Source: Coniochaeta sp. PMI_546 (lineage: Eukaryota; Ascomycota; Sordariomycetes; Coniochaetales; Coniochaetaceae). From it: DNA of 64,000 bases. Below the pieces are notes generated by a model. The model was not told where the DNA came from and did not search any database. It saw only the letters and a list, made by a program, of their open reading frames with translations. The stretch covers positions 1,488,001 to 1,552,000 of the forward strand of contig MU271145.1 in assembly GCA_021432605.1 (NCBI GenBank), written 5' to 3'. The position numbers were made by a program, and so were the translations under genes. This document shows positions 56,109-64,000 of this stretch, piece by piece (within the stretch, counting starts at the first letter, position 1; every line of letters begins with the position of its first letter).

Positions 56109-56750
56109 ATGTACCACCTCGTCAAGGGTCTCTATCGCCTGGCCACAAGTAAAGAAGAATACTCTGTCATCCTTCTCGGCCTCGACAACGCCGGCAAGAC
56201 CACGTTCCACGAGCAAGTGAAAGCGCTCTTCCTCCCGGACGGCCACGAACCGAAACTCAAGACCGTCCCCACCGTCGGGCAGAATGTGTCCACCATCACG
56301 CTACCGGACATGTACCTCAAGATATGGGACGTCGGAGGTCAACTAAGTCTGCGCAAGCTCTGGCAGAGCTACTACGCCAGCTGCCACGCCATCGTCTTCA
56401 TCATCGACAGCACAGACATTGGCGACGGCGACCTAGACCACGAACATACCACGGGGAGGCTGGACGAGTGCAGGCTCGTGCTGGAGGACGTGTTGCAGAA
56501 CAGCGAGACGGAGGGGGTGCCAGTGCTGGTGCTGGCGAACAAGCAGGATCGAGAAGACTGTGTGGAGGTGGTCAGAATCAAAGAAGGGCTGGTCAAGAAG
56601 GTGTTTGAGGGGGACAAGGCGAGCAGTATAAGGGACTCGCGGGTGCTGCCTGTCTCGGCGCTGACGGGAACAGGTGTGAGGGAGGCGATAGAGTGGATTC
56701 GGTCAAGGGTCAAGTGGAATAAGGAGTCGAGACCACCGGTCATGAGGTGA
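56109..56750 (+). CDS. ARL3: ARF-related GTPase ARL3/ARFRP1
   Basis: A small GTPase that in yeast and animals recruits ARL1 and golgins at the trans-Golgi. A single exon of 213 residues. G1 is GLDNAGKT (24-31), switch II is WDVGGQ, G4 is NKQD and G5 is VSALTG. The N-terminus MYHLVKGLYRLATSKEEY matches ARFRP1: position 2 is Tyr, not the myristoylated Gly of ARFs, and the family is instead N-acetylated at Met for Golgi targeting (established knowledge). It carries a slightly longer loop, DIGDGDLDHEHTTGR, than typical ARFs. The lack of any intron is unusual for this family in fungi but the frame is complete. Confidence 0.95.
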   Translation: MYHLVKGLYRLATSKEEYSVILLGLDNAGKTTFHEQVKALFLPDGHEPKLKTVPTVGQNVSTITLPDMYLKIWDVGGQLSLRKLWQSYYASCHAIVFIIDSTDIGDGDLDHEHTTGRLDECRLVLEDVLQNSETEGVPVLVLANKQDREDCVEVVRIKEGLVKKVFEGDKASSIRDSRVLPVSALTGTGVREAIEWIRSRVKWNKESRPPVMR

Positions 56751-56958
56751 TTCGTTGAAGCGTGAGGAAAGCATTGATGTGCACAGCGGGCGTCCGGCTT
56801 TGGTTTGGCTACATGGTGATACTTGGGAACAGTCTGCCGGCGTTGGGGAGAGGTATTTACCCTTTTCTTTTCAAGGATATGGGTATCTCTTGAGATTCTT
56901 GATTCAGCAAAACTTCTAAACCAGAAGCCCCGGCCATTCTAATGGCATCTTTTTTCTT

Positions 56959-57898
56959 TTATCTATCATTCTCCGCCGACAGCTCAGCCAGTAGACCGCC
57001 CTTATTCCTCCGCTTGAAATCATCGTCCAGCTTCTTGTCGAGGAACTCCGTGAACGACTTGACCGCCGTCAGCGCCAGCTGCGTGCACTGTATCAGCGCC
57101 ACCGCCTCGACAGGCGTGCCACCCAGCTTCGCAATCTGACATATCTCGCCATGCCTGTTCAGACTGATCGTACAGCTGCCCACGCGCACCTGCTCCTCCA
57201 ACCACGTCGCATCTAGCACCGAGATCTCTCCCTCTTCCCCAAAAAAGCTAAACGTCACGCAGAAAGGCGAGTGAAGCCAACCGAGCGGCACCGGCTCCCG
57301 CTCGGCAGGCGTGTAGACCGTCAGGACGCCGGCCTCCATGCTCGTGTCCGGCTTGCGGAAGTGCCGCAGCGCAGCGACGACCGCGAAACAGGCGGCGTCG
57401 ATGAGGTTGCCGTCGTGGGAGAGCACGTGCACGTCTACCCGGACGGACCAGCACTTCTGGCCGGCCACCAGGCATAGCGACTCTGTGTCTAGGGCGCCGG
57501 ATCGGCGGACTGTCTTTTCGAGGAGGCGGGAGAGGAGGACTTCTATCTCGGTCGGGCGGCCGACTTCGAAGGAAGGGGAGGTCATTGGGCTTAGTTCGGC
57601 GGCGATGGTGAAGATGCCGTCAAGCGGCCGGTCGGCGTAGGGGACTGTTACTTCGGCGGAGGCTTTGGCGAGGACTCTGTGGGGGCTGTCAGGATCAAAC
57701 ACGCCCAGTATTTCAGGTAAAAGCTTGTACATACCTCGTCTTGCCTAGCTTGACATCCGCATGGCCATACTCATCGCCAAATGTGAGGTCGAGAGGTCTG
57801 TAGACGTCGAACTCCCGACCATCTTGTCGCAAGTTCTCTTTCAGAGCTTGCAGCACGAACTGCTTCTCATTCAGAGAAGGTTCAGCTTCCCGTGGCAT
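56959..57898 (-). CDS. RRP45: exosome complex subunit RRP45
   Basis: An RNase PH-like, catalytically inert ring subunit of the RNA exosome. Exons 57898-57735 and 57676-56959 (intron 58 nt) give 293 residues. The start MPREAEPSLNEKQFVLQAL is the family's usual N-terminus. The first RNase PH part is DLTFGDEYGHADVKLGKTRV, with the intron falling in the ...KTR-VLAKASAEVTVPYADRP region. The second contains DVHVLSHDGNLIDAACFAVV and PFCVTFSFFGE. The C-terminus ends shortly after the fold with a short charged tail. It shares a 300-bp divergent promoter with CWC15; both act in RNA metabolism. Confidence 0.95.
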
Positions 57899-58198
57899 CT
57901 TGATTGGATCGTAAGATAGCCCACCACCCTCATCGCCTTGCTTGTTTGTTTTGGGCTGCAGAGAGGAAGCTTGTATGGCGCAAGAAAGGGTTGGAGGGGT
58001 GCTTCCGTTTCTGCCGTTACCGTCCGCCAAAATTTCCACCGTTTTTGCCGGGCGGTGAGTCCAGGTACCGGGGTACTTCGGAACTTCACCTTCGAACGTT
58101 TCCACTCAACCACGTCCAACATCATCGCAGCATCTACGACCTAACAACCTTACAACCACGCAACACCACAGCCGCGGGACCATCGCTCGTCACCCACC
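57899..58198. promoter_or_regulatory. divergent promoter between RRP45 and CWC15
   Basis: The starts are 300 bp apart and face away from each other. ATTGG (inverted CCAAT) is at 57903-57907. No other features were identified. Confidence 0.55.
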
Positions 58199-58984
58199 AT
58201 GACCACAGCCCACAGGCCGACGTTCGATCCCGCCAGAGGAAAAGACGACCTCAAAGGGCCAGCCTACCACCAGCGCCTCCTCCCCGCGCACACCCAGCTC
58301 AAATTCCGCAAGCCAGGGCAGGGCGGTGCACCGGACGCGAACTCTCACTCTCGCGACCTGCGCGCGGAGCTAGAAGCCGCCGAGGCAGCGCATTTCGCCA
58401 AGGTCAAGGGCACGCCCCTTCCCTCCGAACCGGACACATCTTCCAAACGGCCTCTGGCACTCACGGGCGCAGACGGGGAAGAGAAGGTGGAGGATGCCGA
58501 GGCGAAGAGGAGGAAGATACTAGAGGAGACGAGGGACATAGACAAAGACGACTCGGACTCGGAAGACGACGAGGACGATGAGGACAGCGACGACGACAGC
58601 GACTCGGACGACGAGGAGGCCGAGCTGCAGCGCGAGCTGGAGCGCGTGAGGAGGGAGAGGGCCGAGAAGAGGGAGAGGGAGGAGCGCGAGAAGCAGGCTG
58701 CCGAGCAGGAGGCGAGGGAGCGCGACATAGCCCTCGGCAACCCGCTGCTGAACAAGACGGACTTCAACATCAAGCGCCGCTGGGACGACGATGTGGTGTT
58801 CAAGAACCAGGCGCGCGGGACCGAGGATAAGGGGAAGAAGAAGGAGTTTGTCAATGTGAGTATTCCTAATATTCTGGGATTGGGATGGTTATGTCGTGCT
58901 TTGAATGTTTTTGGCTAACATGATGGATAGGATCTTTTGCGGTCAGACTTTCACAAGAGGTTTATGGGCAAGTATGTCAGGTAG
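58199..58984 (+). CDS. CWC15: pre-mRNA-splicing factor Cwc15 (Cwf15)
   Basis: A component of the NineTeen/Prp19-associated complex of the spliceosome. Exons 58199-58855 and 58931-58984 (intron 75 nt) give 236 residues. The N-terminus MTTAHRPTFDPARGK is diagnostic for the family. A mid-protein acidic stretch (DSDSEDDEDDEDSDDDSDSD) and a charged helix (RRERAEKREREEREKQAAEQ) follow. The C-terminus GNPLLNKTDFNIKRRWDDDV is also diagnostic; the second exon completes it as NDLLRSDFHKRFMGKYVR before the stop. Confidence 0.96.
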
Positions 58985-59672
58985 ACTCAGCTACGGAAAA
59001 ATTGGGCATGGGGCATGGCGTTCACGGTGTTTTGACTTGGGCGTTACAGTAAGGGGATAAATACCATTATTCCAACAGTGACCACCTTTAGACGTGTCGT
59101 TTTACTGAAGCCTTGTGCAGCGAGGTTAAGCTATCCTCAGAATGTAAAGGAGAAGACTCAACTGTCACACTGGTCTAATGACGGCTCATGGCCGATCACT
59201 TCAGTTGCAGGAGTTCCTAGTGTATATGGCGGTGGTGTTCTATTCCTGGTGATTTGGAGCCATATGTTTCTGTCCAAGCAGATGTGTCTCGACGCTAAGA
59301 ATACAACAAGAACAGATCCTCCATCCCAAAAGTACCACATATAACATCCGTCGCGCAGCTACCGCTGCAGTTTTACGCTGCCAGACAATTGCAAATCTCT
59401 ATGGCCTAAAAAAAAAAAAAAGAGGAGCCCAAGCCCGAAACGCCGTGCTGATGAGTTGGTATAGGTGTAGAAGAAGGGATGAGGCTGCGGAGTAGCAAGA
59501 AAAGTGCCGTGCGAAGGCGGTCGGGTATAGTGTGACAGCTCGTTCATCAGTCATTCCAGATAGACCTTTTAAAGGGGTTGTAAGAGTGAAGAGGTCGAGT
59601 CGAAAGCAAGGCGATTAAATGTCATAGTTTGGATGATGAGGGGCACAGAAGGGTAGTTGATTCTCAGAGTGT
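58985..59672. other. convergent 3' region between CWC15 and the Erf4-type gene
   Basis: 688 bp with 3' UTRs of two converging genes. An A14 run lies at about 59407. No gene was seen. Confidence 0.5.
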
Positions 59673-61195
59673 TTATGTCGCAGCTGCAGGCTCGGGCGTC
59701 TCCCGGTCTACAGGCATTCCGGACCTGGAGGCACCCGGAGTGCTCGACGGTCCGACAATCTCAGGGTCAGGGATTTGGATGTCGAGCTAGAATCGCATAT
59801 CAGCAATTGCACGCAGGGCAGCATGGGTGTGGGAGATCTTACCGTCATATATCCCGTCTGTCTGAGTGGTATGATCTTGGGTGGTATAGCACCCGGCTCC
59901 CGGCCAACTGACTTGGCCATATCGGCGTTCCACTCCTCGATCCACTGCTCGAGGTGCTTCAGCCGCGACTTGATCCCAGTTAGTCCAAAGTCCTCCCACA
60001 ACCAGCCAGTGGCGAGGCCGAGTACGCCGTCGACCACATTTCTCCAGTTGTACGGACTGAACGTCGGTATCAGCGTCCCGTTCAGCTTCTCTATGATGCG
60101 ACGGAACTCCTGCTCCGACAGACCGGCTGGATCCAAAATTTCGGGATATAAATTCGAGAATGTCGGTGCCAGGTCGCCTTCGACAAGCCAGTCTCGCCGG
60201 ATGCGGATGATGCGGGTACTGCTATACTCTGGCGAGTCCACGGCCACGTGGGGGTTAAGATGAGGATAGCACGGATGTTGGGGCCCCCATTCGTCGCCTA
60301 CGTCTGCGGGTTGCTGGTCCGGATCGCCCATGATCGAGGAGTCGTCTGAGGAGATGGCCGAGCCGATGCCGGATACCCTTGATGCTGTGGAACGACGGGG
60401 GTCGAGCACATCGGGACCACGTTCGAGGTCCTGTGAGAACCCTCGGTCCTTGTCTGGTTCATTATCTGGCAATGCCATGGTTTCCTTCCCTTTGCCCTTG
60501 TCGAGGGTACTTGATCGTGCGGTACGGTCAACAACGAGTCCAACTGTAGATGGGAGAACTACGCTCTGGCCTCTCCTTCTGGTTGCGCTTGTCGTTGCTT
60601 TTCGAGGTAGATCCTCTCGAGGATAGAGTACCGGCTTCGGTTGCGAAGGGCCTGCTTCAGGTTCCTCGACAGGCGATGGGGCGACGCTCACACGCTTTTG
60701 GTCGTATGAATGGCGCACGGACCCGGGCAAGCTGATGCGCCGCTCGTTGGTCTCGAGGTGGAGGCTCGCTCGTGTAGATAACGAGTGGCGGCTTTGGCGC
60801 TGCTCGGGAAGAGTGAGGAGCGGGTAGTCGCCGGCGCCGGTGCCGACGGGGTCTTGGGAGATGTCAAGAGCAGGGTGTTCGAGGGGTACAACAGGAGGCG
60901 GCGGGGTGGAGGGACGGCGTCTGCGGGTAGTTGCACCTCGGGGTGTAGAATTTGTTGGGTTCCAGAGGCGGGCAGCAGAGAGCCGTCGTAGTGGCCAGCG
61001 TGGTGTGTTGGATGCGGCGGCTGCACGGTTGCGGAAGGGAGATTGGGGAATTGAGTCCCAGCTGGGAGGGAAGCCTCTTCTTAGCAGGCTATTTCTTCGC
61101 GGCTGACGGGCGGCGGCTACAGAAGGTAGTGGTCGAGGATCTGGTGTGGGTGTCGAGGCGCCGGGATATGGTGGCTGGTGAGAAGGCCGATGCAC
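59673..61195 (-). CDS. ERF4: Erf4/Golgin-A7 family palmitoyltransferase subunit (5' end unresolved)
   Basis: A partner subunit of the DHHC palmitoyltransferase that lipidates Ras (Erf2/Erf4). The Erf4 domain is clear: STRIIRIRRDWLVEGDLAPT, then FSNLYPEILDPAGLSEQEFR, NGTLIPTFSPYNWRNVVDGV, and LEQWIEEWNADM. A 56-nt intron (59787-59842) leads to a last exon ending ETPEPAAAT. Upstream is a ~300-residue Pro/Arg/Ser-rich disordered region. The frame is open to about 61309 but contains no ATG, so an upstream exon must supply the start; the coordinate 61195 is only a point in the open frame. Candidate exons on the minus strand lie between about 61330 and 61720, including a frame with EKEHLPELQSTQQERSQGEE, but no consensus donor was found. 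Confidence 0.85.
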
Positions 61196-61309
61196 ACGCG
61201 GATTCGCAGCGGTTGATATGGCGGCATTTATTATGGCGGACGGTTCAGTCGATGTCGAGGGACTGGCGGCTTCCGCTGCGTGTGAAGCCGTTGCAACCGG
61301 TGAATGGTG

Positions 61310-63568
61310 GCCGCCGAGACGGCCTCCTCAATTGATGAAAGGCGGGATATCTGCACGCGTCTGACCTCTTTCTTGTCCTTCTTCTCCTTGCGAACGCTCC
61401 TGCTGTGTCGACTGTAGCTCTGGCAGATGCTCCTTCTCGAGTAAAATAGGCTCAATTGGCCGTCGACAGACTTTGTGGTTTGATTCGCTGTGTCTCGGTA
61501 AATAGAAATTGGGGAAGCAGCGACCGCGAGTTTTGGTGGTCTGGGCGCGTTATGCGAGCCTGCGCTGGTACTGACACTGGCAATGACAATGCAACAGTGC
61601 AGCGGTGAGTAATAAGAGCTCCTGCACCGGCGGCGGCGGCCCTGACAGGCGCGGACGGGTGCCGGATTTGGGCCGGCAATTGCTGGTCTGGTTGGTATTT
61701 GCTGCAGCTGCATTGAACGGCGGTGCCCTCCTCGTTGCAGAGTCACATTGGTCGCTCAGCAGTCCTTCTTTTATTATTCTTCCGAGATTGCACGTAGAAT
61801 CGACAACTTGCCAGTGTCCAGGGAAGTCTAAAGTTTGAAAAAGTTAAAACAACTTGAAAGCCTCGAGGGGACAAACCGTGGCTTGTGTGAGACAAACTGA
61901 CACACTGGTACTTCGTTTATAAGAATGGAAAGTTGGCCATAGCTGACCTCCAAATTCTCATCTCCAACAGGGGTGCCAGCCTTGCTTTAAATTGTTGATT
62001 TGCACTCAATTTTTTTGCTTTCTATTCTTGAGCAAGCTGAAAGAAAGACCCCAGACCCTAGACGCCATTACGCATGTGTTCGCCTTGGATGTTCCGAGGC
62101 TGCTCGGGTGACGACTTTGTCAGGGCCTGCCCGTTTTCGCAAAGAATTGGAAACGGTTCCGTGTGTCTGACGCCAGGAGAGGCCATCTCAGCTTTGGACA
62201 AAAAGGAACAACCAATCAATTCAGTCAAGAGGTGAGGGACACTGTAAACGAGACGCAAGCCGAGCTATCTCAGCAAGCGGTGGCACGAATCGCACGATTG
62301 AGCGTGTCTGACCGTTGGCCACCGACCCCTTAGAAAGTGGACAAACAGCGCTCATGATAGATCTCGACTCCCAACACCTTGTGACAGACACCCTTTCTTC
62401 CCGTGTCCCCCAAAGAACCCTGTCCCATGTTCACCGGTCGCAGTCAGTGCAGTCAGGCCACGCGGAGTTGTCAATCTGACGGAAATACTGTCCATGATCA
62501 TCGGGCAATGATAGACCACGCGGTGATCTTCCTTGGATTCGCACTCTCCCCCGTTCCTTCTGGAAGCCATCGAAGGTCCGTGAGCTCGGTTGTCTGCCAC
62601 ACCTCATTTGTCGCACATTGACCACTTTCCGCCCCCCTTGGAGTCCCAAAACCGGAATTGCGGAATTGACACGCCTCTTCCGGTGAGTAGCTGATTGCGG
62701 CCTGGAAGACACGCATTTTCGCCCGTGACGAACGTGGCATGTTCGTCGAGTCTCGTCTTCCATGCCCTACGTGCCCGCGGCTTCTCTATAATGTCATTCC
62801 GGCCCCTTGCAGCAGCAAGGGTCCGTTGTCCTTGTTAGCGGCCTGCAGTCCTTCCCTGTCATCCAGTCAGCTGGGAACAGATCTGAAGACAAGGTGGGTA
62901 ACCGTTAGCAGCAGGCAAGGTCGCCCTGCGAGAGAAACCTCTCCCACCACCACCTCAGCTCTCACCAACCGGCCTATTTCTGTGGTCTGCTTTCCTCTAT
63001 GTAGGCAAACTTAAGGCTGTAGGGTTATATGTTCATTGTGGTCTTCCAGTAAGACCCCCTGGCGTGCAGCTGGGCTGGATGTGAGTGCCTCACCTTGTGA
63101 GTCACAAAAGGTGGTACCGGCTATTCTCCGACACCAGCTTTTCCCTGCTGTTCTCCTTGCAAAACGGCATCCTTAACTGGTTGACAATGGACTAATCATA
63201 TCAAGACTCCCACGAGAACATGATACAAACCTTCAAATCAGCCTTTGGAGCAGCTGAGGTCTCTTACAAGACCGTAGAGACATCGCTACGTCTTATACCA
63301 ATCATATCGGAGCTAACGGTCCCGTTGCTATCACGTTGACAGCAGTATGAGTTACAAACTAGCTCTTAAACCCCTTTATTTCAAGTTACAAACTTGATCA
63401 CGAATGGCTAGAGCTTGCAGGCTAACAGGTTACAAGTCTCATGGAGAGAATTGCTATATTCGTCAGCGGGGAGGCTGTAATTCAGAACGAGGATCGCACC
63501 TCAATGTTATTGATGGAGACTTGAGTCTTTACTACTATTTACGAAGATCAGGCTGCTGCCATTGCCCT
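61310..63568. other. gene-poor region right of the Erf4-type gene
   Basis: Left part (to about 61750) probably holds the missing 5' exon(s) of the Erf4-type gene. The remainder has only short frames with no family resemblance and no clear repeat. It should include the 3' end of the small Cys-rich protein gene at 63569. Confidence 0.5.
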
Positions 63569-63949
63569 TCAAACGCACACGTAGCAGCCAATGTTTCCAA
63601 GGATGTCACCCGGCACGTCGGTGACATTCCCGCCAAATGCGAACCTCGGGTTGCCAGTGCAGTTCGGGCTCACAAACGCGACGCAACCGCAGGCCTGAGG
63701 TCTGCCGTCGAGAACTTCCCCAGCATTCACAACAAAGGCATTTATGGCGTTCTTGAAGAGGGTGTTGTGTTCTGTCAAATGTGTCAGCTGTTTCTGGTCT
63801 CACTTGAGGTCACTAAAAGCTGAAGTCTGTCTATCTACAACAACAGGAGGCGTATTCTGAGAGGTAATGACCTGGTCGCCTTGGTCAACCTGGGCCAGAG
63901 CGAAGGTGCCGCTGGGTCCGCCAACTTGGAATACCACATCGGCGACGGC
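63569..63949 (-). CDS. small Cys-rich, probably secreted protein (5' part outside window)
   Basis: Two exons are visible, 63949-63839 and 63787-63569, separated by a proposed 51-nt intron with a weak donor (GTAGAT). Without it a TGA interrupts the frame. The first visible exon follows a good branch point and acceptor (CTAACAATATCACAAG). The product ends ACGCVAFVSPNCTGN and then NIGCYVCV, with five cysteines and compact Gly/Val/Asn-rich composition, resembling small secreted fungal proteins. A signal peptide would have to lie in the missing 5' exon beyond the right edge, so secretion is inferred. The function is unknown. Confidence 0.55.
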
Positions 63950-64000
63950 CTTGTGATATTGTTAGCTCTAAAGCGAGATTCGCCTTCTCCTCTCCCTCAT

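Noticed and set aside
1-64000. CRISPR arrays, bacterial operons, intact transposable elements, secondary-metabolite cluster
   Set aside because: No regularly spaced repeats, no transposase or polymerase domains, and no biosynthetic core enzyme was found on either strand.

Overview
The window looks like nuclear DNA of a filamentous ascomycete, most likely a Sordariomycete. Genes are dense on both strands. Introns are mostly 48-75 nt with GTAAGT- or GTATGT-type donors and CTRAC-like branch points. The proteins are typical of Pezizomycotina, including DUF3074 and DUF2420 proteins, an Erf4-family protein and a NIPA-like transporter. I saw no prokaryotic features, no intact transposon and no rRNA or tRNA gene. 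Splice sites were assigned by eye from frame continuity, donor/acceptor consensus and family conservation; nothing was aligned or searched.

Layout: 1-3115 has no gene I can support. Then come ornithine aminotransferase (-) and GPI mannosyltransferase 3 (+), which share a CCAAT-rich divergent promoter, and an allantoate/nicotinate-type MFS transporter (-). A 3.5 kb gene-poor stretch follows. Next are a Gln/Pro-rich 895-residue protein (+), an EFM4-type lysine methyltransferase (+), the PP2A scaffold subunit A (-), a myotubularin phosphatase (-) and ribosomal protein S3 (+). The second half opens with a gene-poor 26.4-32.4 kb stretch broken by a NIPA-like magnesium transporter (-). It continues with an acidic DUF2420 protein (-), coatomer delta (+), APC4 (+), a Sip3/LAM-type BAR-PH-GRAM-VASt protein (+) and a DUF3074 START-like protein (+). 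After these come a UPF0045/ECM15 protein (-), two lineage-type hypothetical proteins (-), a multipass membrane protein with an AT-hook-like tail (-), an ARL3/ARFRP1 GTPase (+), exosome subunit RRP45 (-), spliceosome factor CWC15 (+), an Erf4-type palmitoyltransferase subunit (-), and the 3' part of a small Cys-rich protein (-) at the right edge.

These are mostly housekeeping genes, not a biosynthetic cluster. Loose themes are membrane traffic and lipids (delta-COP, ARL3, myotubularin, LAM, DUF3074, GPI10, Erf4) and RNA or protein synthesis (RPS3, EFM4, RRP45, CWC15). Many genes are divergent pairs with 300-800 bp between the starts.

The observation most worth checking is a 65-codon, coding-looking open frame directly after and in frame with the RPS3 stop codon. 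This suggests stop-codon read-through or a recently lost C-terminus. Others are two overlapping mini-uORFs before the LAM gene, a UPF0045 protein with a possible mitochondrial presequence and a second in-frame ATG, stop-free introns whose length is a multiple of three, and short inverted-repeat elements and TAAGGTA-type palindromes confined to intergenic DNA.
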